DNA of 64,000 nucleotides from Cellulomonas sp. SLBN-39 (GCF_006715865.1 NZ_VFOA01000001.1:1550001-1614000); one strand, 5' to 3'. Positions 1-9,783 are shown, counted from the first letter of the stretch. Numbers and translations are program-made. The notes: generated by a model from the letters alone, not told the origin.

Positions 1-387
1 GCCCTGCGCGCCGGGGCCAGCGGGTTCATCGGCAAGGGCGCCGAGCCGGCCGACATCGTCGCGGCCGTGCACGCCGTGCACCGCGGCGACGCCCTGCTCT
101 CGCCCACCGCCACCCGGGCGCTCATCGACCGGTACGTGCTGCCGGTGGCCGCGACGTCCGCCGCCCCGCACCCCGACCTCGCCGAGCTCACCGAGCGGGA
201 GGTCGAGGTGCTCACGCTCGTCGGCACCGGCCTGTCCAACGCGGAGGTCGCCGACCGGCTGGTCATCTCCCCGCACACCGCCAAGACCCACGTGAACCGC
301 ATCATGGCCAAGCTCGGCGCCCACGACCGCGCCCAGCTCGTCATCGCCGCCTACGAGAACGCCCTGGTCCGCGCCGACCCGCGCTGA
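1..387 (+). CDS. Response regulator, NarL/LuxR type (5' end missing)
   Basis: C-terminal part of a two-component response regulator; the window opens inside the gene, in frame from base 1. The visible protein begins with the end of the receiver domain (GASGFIGKGAEP, whose lysine is the conserved receiver Lys), then a short linker, then a LuxR-type helix-turn-helix with the signatures TEREVEVL and SPHTAKTHVNRIMAKL. Proteins of this family bind DNA when a partner sensor kinase phosphorylates the receiver Asp, which lies outside the window. The kinase is presumably upstream. The gene converges with the cellulase gene and is separated from it by hairpins. Identification to family is secure; the target is unknown. 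Confidence 0.93.
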   Translation, partial: ALRAGASGFIGKGAEPADIVAAVHAVHRGDALLSPTATRALIDRYVLPVAATSAAPHPDLAELTEREVEVLTLVGTGLSNAEVADRLVISPHTAKTHVNRIMAKLGAHDRAQLVIAAYENALVRADPR

Positions 388-398
388 CCGGTGCACGG

Positions 399-455
399 CG
401 ACGGCCGCCGGTCACGGGGACCGACGGCCGTCGTCAGGCCCGGGTGCGTCCCGGG
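399..455. terminator. Bidirectional hairpin terminator pair
   Basis: Lies between two convergent genes. A 9-bp stem (399-407 with 425-433, CGACGGCCG) encloses a second 5-bp stem (409-413 with 419-423). It is followed by a 6-bp CCCGGG/CCCGGG hairpin at 439-455. There is no U-tract, as is usual for actinobacterial terminators. Confidence 0.6.
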
Positions 456-465
456 CGTGCACCGC

Positions 466-2733
466 TCAGGAGCAGGTCGAGCCGTTCACGGTGAACGCGG
501 TCGGCGCGGCGTTCGTGCCGCTGTACGAGCCGTTGAACCCGATCGTCGTCGACCCGCCCGGGGCCAGCGCACCGTTCCAGGCGGCGCTCGTCGCGGTCAC
601 GGCCTTCCCCGTCTGGGCCCACGTGGCGCTCCAGCCCTGGGTGACCTGCTGGTCGCCCGGGAACGTGAAGCCCAGCCGCCACGACGACCACGCCGTGCTG
701 CCCGTGTTGGTCACGGTGACCGCGGCGGTGAAGCCGGACGTCCACGAGCTGGCCGTGTACGTGACCTTGCAGGTCGCGGAGGACGTCGGCGTGGGCGTCG
801 GGGTCGGCGTGACCGTGGGGCTGGGCGTGGGCGTCGGCGTCACGGTCGGCGTGGGGGTGGGCGTGACCGTCGGGGTCGGCGTGGGCGTGGGCGTCGGGGT
901 GGGCGTCGTGCCCCCCGCCTGCTCGGCGGCCCACGCGGTCAGCCACACGAGGGCCGAGTTCCAGTTGATCGCGACCTCGTTGACCGAGTACGCCTCGATG
1001 TGGTCCACGAAGCACTTCTGCGCCGCGCACCCGGCCAGCTGGGATGCCGCCAGCGGGTCCTGCAGCTCGCTGTTGGGACCGCCGGAGAACGACCCGGGCG
1101 GGGCGGTCGGCAGCGACGCGTCGGCCTGGTTGGCCCAGAACCGGTGGTGCACGTTGCGCACGGCCTTCTCGCCGTAGCCCGCGACGTACGACTGGTTCAG
1201 CGGGTTGCGGCCCTGGAAGTAGTCGAGCGCTCCGAACACGGCCGTGCGGTACTTGGCCTCACCGGTGAAGTCGTGCGCGAGGGCCAGCACGTTCGCGTTG
1301 TTCGCGACCTGCCCGTTGGAGCCCCAGTAGTAGACGTTGCCCGCGTTGTTCGGTGCGGGGTACGCCTGCGTGGCCAGGCGGGCGAGCGCCGCGTCCGCGA
1401 ACCGCACGATCGCGGCCCGGGTCGCGGTGACGTCGGCGGCGGGCAGGCCCGTCGGGACGAGCGCGAGGGTCGTGTCGCCGAGCCCGCCGGTCCAGCCCCA
1501 GTCGTACCCGCGCTCGGTGAAGCTCGTGCCCCGGTAGAACGACGAGCCCGTGACGTCGGCGCGGTACCCGGCCTCGCCGGTCGTCGCGTACAGCTCGGCC
1601 GCGGCCCAGTAGAACTCGTCGGTGACCGTCTTGTCGCCGTAGGCGCCGCCGCCGGTGCCGTCGGTGTCCGACGCGATGCGGTTCGGGTTGGCCTTCGCCG
1701 CGGCGTACGCGGTGCGCGCGGCGGCCAGCGCCCGGGTCGAGAACGCCGGGTCGTACGTCGCCCACAGGCGCGACGCCTGCGCGGCCACGGCTGCCATGTT
1801 GAGCGTCGCGGCCGTGCTCACGGGGGCCAGCACGCGGCGCTGGGCGTCCTGGGCCGGGATCGTCGGGATGCCCGTCCAGCTCTCGTCGTGCATCTTGTGG
1901 TGCACCATGCCGGCGTCGGTGCGCCCCGCGGGCACCTGCATCCGCAGCAGGAACTCCAGCTCCCAGCGGGCCTCGTCGAGCACGTCCGGCACCCCGTTGG
2001 CCTGCTCCGGGATCGCGGCCGTCCCGTCGCCGAGCGCCGCGCGGTCGGCGCCGGCCACGTGCAGGGTCCGCTCGTACGCGTTCTGCAGCTGCCACGTCGC
2101 GATGCCGCCGTTGACGACGTACTTGCCGTGGTCGCCGGCGTCGTACCAGCCGCCCCGCACGTCCAGGCTGTACCCGCACGACGTGCGGCACGGCACGCTC
2201 GTGTCGCCCTGGTTGGGTGCCACGCCCAGGTGCCCGGCCGCCCGCGCGTACGTGCTGCCGACGTACCGGGACTCGATCGCGATGCCGGAGCGCTGGTGGT
2301 AGAAGAACGCCAGCGAGTCGGCCTTCAGCCGCTCCAGCGGGTCGGCCGAGATGTCGAACGGCAGGCTGCTCGCCCCGCCCGCCGACAGCACGTACCCCGT
2401 GCCCGGGGTGTCGTACGCCGAGAAGTCCACGCGGTGCGTGCGGTCGCCGGACAGCGCGTCCGCGCCCTGCACCGTGGTCGTCCCCTCGGCGACCGTGCGG
2501 CCCGCCGCGTCGCGCAGCGTCCACGCGACCGGCGTGGTCGACGTGCTGACGAGCGTCGCGACCTTGGCGACGCCCGGCACGTACGCGACCTGGTTGACCT
2601 TGACCGCGGTGCCCGGGTCGGGCGCCGCGACGGCGGCGGGCGCGCCGACGCCCGCGACGGTGAGGGCGGTGGCGACCGCGAGACCGGCGGCCCAGCCGCG
2701 GCGCAGGGCACGCCGTGGGGTGATCGGAGACAT
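466..2733 (-). CDS. Secreted GH9 endoglucanase with C-terminal CBM2
   Basis: Cellulase of 755 aa. Residues 1-37 are a signal peptide ending AVAA. An N-terminal immunoglobulin-like CelD_N domain spans about 40-128. The GH9 catalytic (alpha/alpha)6 module is about 135-605, with the catalytic-base motif WYDAGDHGKY (D198/D201), the HHR motif at 529-531 and the proton donor E586 in SVNEVAINWN. A Pro-Thr linker (about 609-652) leads to a family 2 cellulose-binding module (about 655-755) with a Cys at each end (C655, C754). The architecture matches Cellulomonas and Thermobifida GH9 enzymes that cut amorphous cellulose outside the cell. The ATG is preceded by a GAGGA ribosome site. It is monocistronic; possible CelR-like half-sites lie upstream (2747-2820). 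Confidence 0.95.
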   Translation of the reverse strand: MSPITPRRALRRGWAAGLAVATALTVAGVGAPAAVAAPDPGTAVKVNQVAYVPGVAKVATLVSTSTTPVAWTLRDAAGRTVAEGTTTVQGADALSGDRTHRVDFSAYDTPGTGYVLSAGGASSLPFDISADPLERLKADSLAFFYHQRSGIAIESRYVGSTYARAAGHLGVAPNQGDTSVPCRTSCGYSLDVRGGWYDAGDHGKYVVNGGIATWQLQNAYERTLHVAGADRAALGDGTAAIPEQANGVPDVLDEARWELEFLLRMQVPAGRTDAGMVHHKMHDESWTGIPTIPAQDAQRRVLAPVSTAATLNMAAVAAQASRLWATYDPAFSTRALAAARTAYAAAKANPNRIASDTDGTGGGAYGDKTVTDEFYWAAAELYATTGEAGYRADVTGSSFYRGTSFTERGYDWGWTGGLGDTTLALVPTGLPAADVTATRAAIVRFADAALARLATQAYPAPNNAGNVYYWGSNGQVANNANVLALAHDFTGEAKYRTAVFGALDYFQGRNPLNQSYVAGYGEKAVRNVHHRFWANQADASLPTAPPGSFSGGPNSELQDPLAASQLAGCAAQKCFVDHIEAYSVNEVAINWNSALVWLTAWAAEQAGGTTPTPTPTPTPTPTVTPTPTPTVTPTPTPSPTVTPTPTPTPTSSATCKVTYTASSWTSGFTAAVTVTNTGSTAWSSWRLGFTFPGDQQVTQGWSATWAQTGKAVTATSAAWNGALAPGGSTTIGFNGSYSGTNAAPTAFTVNGSTCS

Positions 2734-2746
2734 GGCAGTCCTCGGG

Positions 2747-2820
2747 TGGGAGCGGACGAGGCGGCGGCGCCCGGCAGCGGCCGCCCGACGCTGGGTCGAG
2801 CCGCTGCGGCACCGCTCCCA
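2747..2820. promoter_or_regulatory. Inverted pair of TGGGAGCGG half-sites upstream of the cellulase
   Basis: TGGGAGCGG at 2747-2755 and its exact reverse complement CCGCTCCCA at 2812-2820 flank the cellulase leader. Each resembles one half of TGGGAGCGCTCCCA, the operator of the LacI-family cellobiose regulator CelR of Thermobifida. The 56-bp spacing is not that of a canonical CelR site, so the role is inferred only. Confidence 0.3.
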
Positions 2821-2891
2821 GCACCCTAGGACGACCGCTCGTCGCCCCGACCCCCTGCGCGGCGACGGAAACGATTAGGGCGTGCGCTGCG

Positions 2892-3623
2892 TCAGGGAAC
2901 CGGCACGACGAGGAGCTCGTCGTCACGCCCTACCGCGGTCCGCACGGCCGAGCCGTCGGGCGCCCAGACCCCCGAGCCGCCGGCGGAGCGCTGACCCAGC
3001 GGCCGGCCCGCGGTGTTGGCCGCGACGACGGTCATCGCGTGGTCACGGGCGCGTGCCGCCATGCGCCCGGCCAGGAGGGACTCCTCGCCCTGGGTGTACA
3101 GGACCGAGGTGGCATAGACGTCGGCGCCTGCCGCACGGGCGGCCGCCGCGTGCTCGGGGGCCGCCGTGTCCGCGCAGACGGCGAGCGCCACGCACCAGCC
3201 GTCGACGTCCAGCGTCGTCGGACCGGCCCCAGGGTCGAACCAGCGGACCTCCTCACCGTGGAGGTGGGTCTTCGGGGCGACGACCGTCGACCCGTCCGGC
3301 GCGAGCACCACCGAGGCCAGGTGATGCGCGGCGCCGGTGTCCACGGGCGCGCCGACGACGGTCCACACGCCCCGGTCCGCGCTCAGTGCCCGCAGGCGGT
3401 CGAGGCGTCCGTCGTCCGGCGTGAACCACAGGGTCGCGTCGGCGAGTGCCGCGAGGTCGTACCCGGTCAGCGACAGCTCGGGCAGGACGACGAGCGCCGC
3501 ACCGGCGTCGGACGCCCGCGTGACGACGTCGACCGCGCGTGCGATGTTGCCCGTCACGTCGCCGACCGCGGAGTCGAGCTGCGCGACGCCCACGACGAGG
3601 GGACGGTCGGGGCGCTGCGTCAT
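2892..3623 (-). CDS. Carbon-nitrogen hydrolase (nitrilase superfamily)
   Basis: Cytosolic amidohydrolase of 243 aa, short but within the range of the family. The Glu-Lys-Cys catalytic triad is visible: E49 in VVLPELSLTGY, K118 in APKTH, and C150 in ALAVCADTAAPEH. These enzymes hydrolyse the C-N bond of nitriles, amides or N-carbamoyl compounds; the substrate cannot be read from the sequence. The ATG start is followed by the typical first strand VVGVAQLDS. It lies alone between the cellulase and the kdp operon, on the same strand, 200 bp downstream of kdpE; that gap shows no clear promoter. Family assignment is secure, function general. Confidence 0.9.
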   Translation of the reverse strand: MTQRPDRPLVVGVAQLDSAVGDVTGNIARAVDVVTRASDAGAALVVLPELSLTGYDLAALADATLWFTPDDGRLDRLRALSADRGVWTVVGAPVDTGAAHHLASVVLAPDGSTVVAPKTHLHGEEVRWFDPGAGPTTLDVDGWCVALAVCADTAAPEHAAAARAAGADVYATSVLYTQGEESLLAGRMAARARDHAMTVVAANTAGRPLGQRSAGGSGVWAPDGSAVRTAVGRDDELLVVPVP

Positions 3624-3825
3624 GCCGGCACCGTCCGGTCACGGGTCACGACCGACCTCCGCGTTCACCGCGTGCCGACCGTCCGGCGCGCTCCTGCGCG
3701 GCGGCCCGGCGGGGCCGTCACGACGGTCCCCAGGGTAGGCGGGACGGCCGTCCACCGGGTGCGGATCGGCCCGCCGCGTCCGGTGCCGTCGGGCGGTCGC
3801 GCAGCCGAGCGCACCGGCGCAGCGG

Positions 3826-4506
3826 TCAGGGCTGGAGGCGGTAGCCGAGGCCCGGTTCGGTGAGCAGGTGGCGGGGGTGGGCCGGGTCGGGCTCGAGCTT
3901 GCGGCGCAGCTGGGCCATGTAGACGCGCAGGTAGTGGGACTCGCCGTCGAGGTGGGGGCCGCGCAGCTCGGTGAGCAGCTCGCGGCGGCCGACGACCTTG
4001 CCGGCGTGCCGGGCGAGGACCTCGAGCATGTGCCACTCGGTGGGCGTGAGGCGCACCTCGGTGCCGTCGGCGGTGGTGACGACGTGCCGGCCCAGGTCGA
4101 CGGTGAACGCGGAGGTGGCCACCACGGGCGGGGTCTCGTCCTGGGGGCGGCGGCGCACGGCGGCGCGGATCCGCGCCAGCAGCTCGTCCATGCCGAAGGG
4201 CTTGGTCACGTAGTCGTCGGCGCCCGCGTCGAGGGCCTCGACCTTGTCGTCGCTGGTCTGCCGGGCCGAGAGCACCACCACGGGCACGCCCGACCAGGAG
4301 CGGACGGTGCGCAGCACGTCCATGCCGTCCAGGTCGGGCAGGCCCAGGTCGAGCACCACGACGTCGGGGCGCCAGGACGCCACCGCGTCGAGGGCGGTCG
4401 CGCCGGAGTGGGCGACCGTCGCCTCGTACCGGTGGGCGCGCAGCGTCACCGCCAGCGCACGCGCCAGCGCGGGCTCGTCGTCGACGACGAGGACTCGCGT
4501 GCTCAC
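3826..4506 (-). CDS. kdpE: KdpE response regulator
   Basis: OmpR/PhoB-type response regulator of 226 aa. The receiver domain (1-118) carries the acidic pair D9/D10, phosphoacceptor D53 (VLDLGLPDLD) and K102 (VTKPFG). A winged-helix DNA-binding domain follows (about 130-226, LTPTEWHMLEVLA and YLRVYMAQLRRKLEP). It starts with GTG inside the stop codon of kdpD (GTGA overlap), so the two are translationally coupled. Position in the kdp operon, next to kdpD, supports KdpE, the activator of kdp transcription under potassium limitation or osmotic stress. Confidence 0.96.
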   Translation of the reverse strand: MSTRVLVVDDEPALARALAVTLRAHRYEATVAHSGATALDAVASWRPDVVVLDLGLPDLDGMDVLRTVRSWSGVPVVVLSARQTSDDKVEALDAGADDYVTKPFGMDELLARIRAAVRRRPQDETPPVVATSAFTVDLGRHVVTTADGTEVRLTPTEWHMLEVLARHAGKVVGRRELLTELRGPHLDGESHYLRVYMAQLRRKLEPDPAHPRHLLTEPGLGYRLQP

Positions 4507-7091
4507 GCCCCACCTCCCGGTCCGCGCCCCGGCAGCGGGAGCGTCAGCACCATGGTGAGGCCTCCGCCGGGGGTGTCCTCCGCCTCCAGGGTGCCGCCGT
4601 TGGCGCGGACGAACCCCTGCGCGACCGCCAGGCCCAGGCCCAGGCCGTGCCCGCGGGGCGCGTCGCCGAGACGCTGGAACGCGGCGAACATGCGGTCCTT
4701 GCGGTCGTCGGGCACGCCCGGGCCGTGGTCGACCACCCGCACCACCACGGCGTCCGGCACCTCCTGGGCCACCACGCGCACCGGGCGGCCCGGCGGGCTG
4801 TGCCGCACGGCGTTCTCCACGACGTTGGCCAGCGCGCGCTCCAGCAGGCCCGCGTCGGCGTCCACGAGCGGGAGCTCCTCGGGCACGTCGACGTCGACGG
4901 CGCCCTCCGGCACCGCCCCGAGCGCGCGCAGCACGACCTCGTCGAGCGTCACGGGGTCGGCGTGCACGGCCAGGGCGCCCGCGTCGAGGCGGCTCATGTC
5001 GAGCAGGTTGTCCACCAGGTGCTGCAGCCGGTCGCTCTGGTGGTCCACGTCCGCGAGCAGGTCGTCGCGGTCGGCGGGGGAGATGCGGTCGCCGACGCTG
5101 CGCAGCGCCGTCACGCCCGCCTTGATCGCCGCGAGCGGCGTGCGCAGGTCGTGCGAGACCGCCGCGAGCAGGGCGGTGCGCATCTCGCCGCGCTCCCGCT
5201 CCGCACGGGTCAGGCGCGCCTCCGAGCGCAGCCGGTCACGCTCGACGACGGCCCGCAGCTGCTGCCCCACCGCGGCCACGAACCGCACGTCCTGCGGCGC
5301 CAGCGTGCGTCCGCGCAGCGCCAGCAGCAGGTCGTCGTCCACGGGCACCGTCGCCGTCGCGTCGTCCGCACCCGCCGGGGCGTCGCCCGCCGACGTGCCC
5401 CGCAGCTCCCACCGCGCCGGCGGGCGCCCGTCGCCGGACCGGCCCAGCAGCGCCACGCCGTCCAGGCGCAGCGACTCCCGCAGCTGCTCCAGCACGGCCG
5501 GGACCGTCTCCGGCACGGTCAGCACCGCGCCCGCGATCGCGGTCAGCGTGTCCGCCTCCGCCCGGGCGCGGGCCGCCTCCACCGTGCGCCGCGCGGCGAG
5601 GTCCACGACCGTCGACACCCCCACCGCCACGGCCAGCAGCACCGCGATCGCCAGGGCGTTGCGCGGCTCCGCGATCGACAGCGTGTGCAGCGGCGCCACG
5701 AACAGGAAGTTGCCCAGCAGCCCGCCCAGCACCGCGCTCAGCAGCGCCGGCCGCAGCCCGCCGACCAGCGCCACCCCCACCGTCAGCGCCAGGAACAGCA
5801 TGAGCACCGTCGGCAGCGTCTCGATCCCGCCCGCCGCCCGCAGCAGCGCCGCCAGCACCGGCGGACCCAGCCCCGCCAGCGCCCACGCCAGCGCGACCCG
5901 GCGCACCGACAGCACCCCCCGCGGCCCCGGCCCCCGCACCCCGCGGCCCGCCTCCTCGTGCGTCACCACCAGCACGTCCGTGTCGCCCGAGCCCTGGATC
6001 ACCCGCGCCGTGATCCCCGGCGACAGCGCCGCCGCGACCCGCCGCCGCCGCGTCGCCCCCACCAGCACCTGCGTCGCGTTCACCCCGCGCGCGAAGTCCA
6101 GCACCGCCTGCGCCACGTCGTCGCCGAGCACCGTGTGCCACGACCCGCCCAGCTGCTCCACCAGCGCCCGGTGCCGCCCCAGGGAGTCCGGCGCGACCCC
6201 CGTCAGCCCGTCGCCGCGCAGCACGTGCAGCGCCAGCAGCTCCCCGCCGCTGCCGCGCTGCGCGATCCGCGCCCCGCGGCGCACCAGCGTCTCCGTCTCC
6301 GCACCGCCCGTCACCGCCACCACCACGCGCTCGCGCGCCGGCCACGCCTCGTCGATGCCCTGCTCGCGCCGGTACGCCGCCAGCGCCTCGTCCACCCGGT
6401 CCGCCGTCCACAGCAGCGCCAGCTCCCGCAGCGCCGTGAGGTTGCCCACCCGGAAGTACTGCGTCAGCGCCGCGTCGACCTTCTCCGCCGCGTACACGTT
6501 GCCGTGCGCGAGCCGGCGACGCAGCGACTCCGGGCTCATGTCGACCAGCTCGATCTGGTCCGCCCGGCGCACCACGTCGTCCGGCACCGTCTCCTGCTGA
6601 CGCACCCCCGTGATCGCCTCGACCACGTCGTTCAACGACTCCAGGTGCTGCACGTTCACCGTCGTCACCACGTCGACGCCCGCCGCGAGCAGCTCCTCGA
6701 CGTCCTGCCACCGCTTGGCGTGCCGCGACCCCGGCGCGTTGGTGTGCGCCAGCTCGTCCACCAGCACCAGCGCCGGGCGCCGCGCCAGCACCGCGTCGAC
6801 GTCCATCTCCGTCAGCGTCGCCCCGCGGTGCAGGACCGTGCGCCGCGGCACCACCTCCAGGCCCTCCAGCAGCGCCGCCGTGTGCACCCGCCCGTGCGTC
6901 TCGACCAGCCCCACCACCACGTCGACGCCCCGCTCGGCCCGCCGGTGCCCCTCGTCGAGCATCGCGTACGTCTTGCCGACGCCCGGCGCCGCACCCAGGT
7001 ACACCCGCAGCCGCCCGTGCGGGGACGACCCGTCACCGCGCGCCGCCGCCTGCACCGAGCCGACCTCCTCCGTCGTCGCCGCGCCCCGCAC
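4503..7091 (-). CDS. kdpD: KdpD osmosensitive potassium sensor kinase
   Basis: Membrane histidine kinase of 862 aa. It opens with the KdpD-specific ATP-binding domain (Walker A GAAPGVGKT, about 33-41; ETHGR; DELAHTNAPGSRH), then a Usp-like domain, hydrophobic segments (about 400-500), a GAF-like region, and the kinase core with His647 in AVSHDLRTP, the N-box NVVENA and the G-box GHGLGLGLA. I chose the GTG at 7091, 15 bp after kdpC and with AGGGG about 10 nt upstream. The frame stays open to 7484, but that stretch overlaps kdpC and is Arg/Pro-rich nonsense. KdpD phosphorylates KdpE when potassium is low. Confidence 0.95.
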   Translation of the reverse strand: MRGAATTEEVGSVQAAARGDGSSPHGRLRVYLGAAPGVGKTYAMLDEGHRRAERGVDVVVGLVETHGRVHTAALLEGLEVVPRRTVLHRGATLTEMDVDAVLARRPALVLVDELAHTNAPGSRHAKRWQDVEELLAAGVDVVTTVNVQHLESLNDVVEAITGVRQQETVPDDVVRRADQIELVDMSPESLRRRLAHGNVYAAEKVDAALTQYFRVGNLTALRELALLWTADRVDEALAAYRREQGIDEAWPARERVVVAVTGGAETETLVRRGARIAQRGSGGELLALHVLRGDGLTGVAPDSLGRHRALVEQLGGSWHTVLGDDVAQAVLDFARGVNATQVLVGATRRRRVAAALSPGITARVIQGSGDTDVLVVTHEEAGRGVRGPGPRGVLSVRRVALAWALAGLGPPVLAALLRAAGGIETLPTVLMLFLALTVGVALVGGLRPALLSAVLGGLLGNFLFVAPLHTLSIAEPRNALAIAVLLAVAVGVSTVVDLAARRTVEAARARAEADTLTAIAGAVLTVPETVPAVLEQLRESLRLDGVALLGRSGDGRPPARWELRGTSAGDAPAGADDATATVPVDDDLLLALRGRTLAPQDVRFVAAVGQQLRAVVERDRLRSEARLTRAERERGEMRTALLAAVSHDLRTPLAAIKAGVTALRSVGDRISPADRDDLLADVDHQSDRLQHLVDNLLDMSRLDAGALAVHADPVTLDEVVLRALGAVPEGAVDVDVPEELPLVDADAGLLERALANVVENAVRHSPPGRPVRVVAQEVPDAVVVRVVDHGPGVPDDRKDRMFAAFQRLGDAPRGHGLGLGLAVAQGFVRANGGTLEAEDTPGGGLTMVLTLPLPGRGPGGGA

Positions 7092-7105
7092 GGGACCGGC
7101 GCCCC

Positions 7106-7681
7106 TCACCCGAGCGCCGCCAGGGACGCGTTCAGCTCGACCACGTTCACGCGCGGCTCGCCCAGCACCCCCAGGTCGCGCCCCGCGGTGGCCTGCCCGA
7201 CGAGCGTACGGACGGTCGCCTCGTCGAGCCCGCGCTCGCGGGCGACACGCGGGACCTGCAGCTCCGCGTACGCGGGGGACACGTGGGGGTCGAGGCCGGA
7301 CGCGGACGCGGTGACGGCGTCGGCGGGCACGAGCGCGGGGTCGACACCCTCGCGCGCGGCGACCTCCGCCCGGCGGGCCTCGACCTCCGCCAGCAGGTCG
7401 GGGTTCTCCGGGCCCAGGTTCGACGCGCCCGAGGCCAGGCCGTCGTACCCGTCCCCGGCGGCGGAGGGGCGCGGGTGGAACCACCCGGGCCCGTCGACCG
7501 CCTGGCCGAGCAGGTGCGAGCCGACGACCTGCCCGTCGACCTCGATCAGGGAGCCCTCGGCCCGGTCGGGCACGAGGCGTCCGACCGCCCAGACGGCGGT
7601 CGGGTAGAGCACGCCGAGCACGAGGGTCAGCGCGAGCATCAGCCGCAGCCCCGCGAGGGACTGGCGCAGGAACGGGGTCAT
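7106..7681 (-). CDS. kdpC: KdpC subunit of the potassium-transporting ATPase
   Basis: Small single-span subunit of 191 aa. One N-terminal membrane helix (about 8-36) is followed by a periplasmic-facing domain with the family motifs GPGWFHPRPSAAGDGYD, SGASNLGPENP, GLDPHVSPAYAELQ and RVNVVELNASL. KdpC stabilises the KdpFABC complex and raises its ATP affinity. The ATG at 7681 is followed by the usual hydrophobic segment and lies 20 bp after kdpB. Confidence 0.96.
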   Translation of the reverse strand: MTPFLRQSLAGLRLMLALTLVLGVLYPTAVWAVGRLVPDRAEGSLIEVDGQVVGSHLLGQAVDGPGWFHPRPSAAGDGYDGLASGASNLGPENPDLLAEVEARRAEVAAREGVDPALVPADAVTASASGLDPHVSPAYAELQVPRVARERGLDEATVRTLVGQATAGRDLGVLGEPRVNVVELNASLAALG

Positions 7682-7701
7682 GGTCGCAGGCTCCAGGGGG
7701 T

Positions 7702-9783
7702 TCACAGGCCGGGCAGCAGGGAGACGACGAGGTCGACGGCCTTGATGCCGACGAACGGCACCATCAGCCCGCCGACGCCGTAGACGAGCAGGTTGCGCCG
7801 CAGCAGCGACGCCGCGTCCTGCGCGCGGTAGCGCACGCCCCGCAGCGCGACGGGCACGAGCGCGACGATGACGAGCGCGTTGAACACCACCGCGGAGAGC
7901 ACGGCCGACTGCGGCGAGTGCAGACCCATGACGTTCAGCCGGTCGAGCTGCGGGTACAGGCCGCTGAACATCGCCGGGATGATCGCGAAGTACTTGGCGA
8001 CGTCGTTGGCGATGGAGAACGTGGTGAGCGCGCCGCGCGTGATGAGCAGCTGCTTGCCGATGGCGACGATCTCGATGAGCTTGGTCGGGTCGGAGTCGAG
8101 GTCGACCATGTTCCCGGCCTCCTTGGCGGCCGAGGTGCCGGTGTTCATGGCCACCCCGACGTCCGCCTGCGCGAGCGCGGGGGCGTCGTTCGTCCCGTCG
8201 CCCGTCATCGCGACCATCCGCCCGGCCGCCTGCTCCCGGGTGATCAACGCGAGCTTGTCCTCCGGCGTGGCCTCGGCGAGGAAGTCGTCCACGCCGGCCT
8301 CGTCGGCGATCGCCCGCGCCGTGAGCGCGTTGTCGCCGGTGATCATCACCGTCCGGATGCCCATGCGGCGCAGCTCGGCGAACCGCTCGCCCAGGCCGTG
8401 CTTGACGACGTCCTTGAGGTGGATGACGCCGACGGCCCGCGCGGGCTCCCCGGGCACCTGCTCGGCGACCACGAGCGGCGTGCCGCCGGCGGCGCTGATC
8501 GCGTCGACGGTGCGGGCGACGTCGGCCGACGGCTCGCCGCCGTTCTCGCGCACCCACGCCTGCACCGCCGACGCGGCGCCCTTGCGCACGCGCCGCAGCC
8601 CGGCGTGCTCGGTCACGTCGACCCCGCTCATGCGCGTCTGGGCCGTGAACGGCACGAACGTCGCGTGCGGCAGCTGCGTGCGGAACCCCGTGCGCAGCCC
8701 GTAGCGCTCCTTGGCCAGCACGACGACCGATCGGCCCTCGGGGGTCTCGTCGGCCAGCGACGACAGCTGCGCGGCCTCGGCGAGGTCCTCCTCGCGGACG
8801 CCCTCGGCGGGCACGAGCTCGACGGCCTGCCGGTTGCCGAGCGTGATGGTGCCGGTCTTGTCGAGCAGCAGCACGTCGACGTCGCCCGCCGCCTCGACCG
8901 CGCGGCCCGAGAGCGCGAGCACGTTGCGCTGCACGAGCCGGTCCATGCCGGCGATCCCGATGGCCGACAGCAGCGCGCCGATCGTGGTCGGGATGAGGCA
9001 GACCAGCAGCGCGACCAGCACGACCAGCGGCTGCGCCTGCCCGGAGTAGACGGCGAACGGCTGCAGCGTGACGACCGCGAGCAGGAACACCAGCGTCAGC
9101 GACGCCAGCAGCAGGTTGAGGGCCACCTCGTTGGGCGTGCGCTGGCGCGCGGAGCCCTCGACGAGGCCGATCATCCGGTCGAGGAACGTCTCGCCGGCGC
9201 GCGCCGTGATCCGCACGACGACGCGGTCGGACAGCACGCGGGTGCCGCCCGTGACGGCGCAGCGGTCCCCGCCGGACTCGCGGACCACGGGCGCGGACTC
9301 GCCGGTCACGGCCGACTCGTCGACGCTCGCGACGCCCTCGACGACGTCGCCGTCGCCGGGGATCGTCTCGCCCGCCTCGACGACCACGAGGTCGCCGACC
9401 GCCAGCGCCGGGCCGGGCACCTGCTCCTGCGTGCCGTCGGGCAGCAGCCGGCGGGCGAGGGTGTCGGTGCGGGCCTTGCGCAGCGACGCGGCCTGGGCCT
9501 TGCCGCGGCCCTCCGCGACGGACTCGGCGAGGTTGGCGAAGACCACCGTGGCCCACAGCCAGGCCGCGATGGACCACGCGAACACGGAGGGGTCGAGGAC
9601 GGCCAGGACCGTGGTGGCCACGGACCCGACCCACACGACGAGCATGACGGGCGTGCGGACGAGGTGCCGCGGGTCGAGCTTGCGCAGCGCGTCGGGCAGG
9701 GCCGTCAGCAGCAGCGCGGGGCGGAACGCGCCCGCGCGGACACGGGGCTCGTCGGTGGTGGGGGGCTGGTCGGTGAGCGTCAC
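7702..9783 (-). CDS. kdpB: KdpB, P-type ATPase subunit for potassium uptake
   Basis: Catalytic subunit of 693 aa, full length for the family. It shows the actuator motif TGES (160-163, whose Ser is the inhibitory phosphorylation site in Escherichia coli), the phosphorylated Asp D308 in DKTGT, and the P-domain motif [11 protein letters not shown] (527-537). Membrane helices flank these, including [19 protein letters not shown]. The GTG start lies inside the stop codon of kdpA (GTGA overlap). Energises K+ uptake through KdpA. Confidence 0.97.
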   Translation of the reverse strand: MTLTDQPPTTDEPRVRAGAFRPALLLTALPDALRKLDPRHLVRTPVMLVVWVGSVATTVLAVLDPSVFAWSIAAWLWATVVFANLAESVAEGRGKAQAASLRKARTDTLARRLLPDGTQEQVPGPALAVGDLVVVEAGETIPGDGDVVEGVASVDESAVTGESAPVVRESGGDRCAVTGGTRVLSDRVVVRITARAGETFLDRMIGLVEGSARQRTPNEVALNLLLASLTLVFLLAVVTLQPFAVYSGQAQPLVVLVALLVCLIPTTIGALLSAIGIAGMDRLVQRNVLALSGRAVEAAGDVDVLLLDKTGTITLGNRQAVELVPAEGVREEDLAEAAQLSSLADETPEGRSVVVLAKERYGLRTGFRTQLPHATFVPFTAQTRMSGVDVTEHAGLRRVRKGAASAVQAWVRENGGEPSADVARTVDAISAAGGTPLVVAEQVPGEPARAVGVIHLKDVVKHGLGERFAELRRMGIRTVMITGDNALTARAIADEAGVDDFLAEATPEDKLALITREQAAGRMVAMTGDGTNDAPALAQADVGVAMNTGTSAAKEAGNMVDLDSDPTKLIEIVAIGKQLLITRGALTTFSIANDVAKYFAIIPAMFSGLYPQLDRLNVMGLHSPQSAVLSAVVFNALVIVALVPVALRGVRYRAQDAASLLRRNLLVYGVGGLMVPFVGIKAVDLVVSLLPGL

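Noticed and set aside
780-910. Tandem repeats that might suggest a CRISPR array
   Set aside because: Units are short, contiguous and in frame; they encode a Pro-Thr linker with no spacers.
391-2829. Long plus-strand open frame opposite the cellulase
   Set aside because: Antisense shadow of a well-supported GH9 gene; composition dominated by Arg, Gly and Val with no domains.
3868-6600. Very long plus-strand frame opposite kdpDE
   Set aside because: High-GC antisense artefact, Ser/Arg/Thr-rich; the kdp genes on the other strand are certain.
7092-7484. N-terminal extension of KdpD
   Set aside because: Overlaps kdpC in another frame and is Pro/Arg-rich; the GTG at 7091 has a ribosome site and fits KdpD length.
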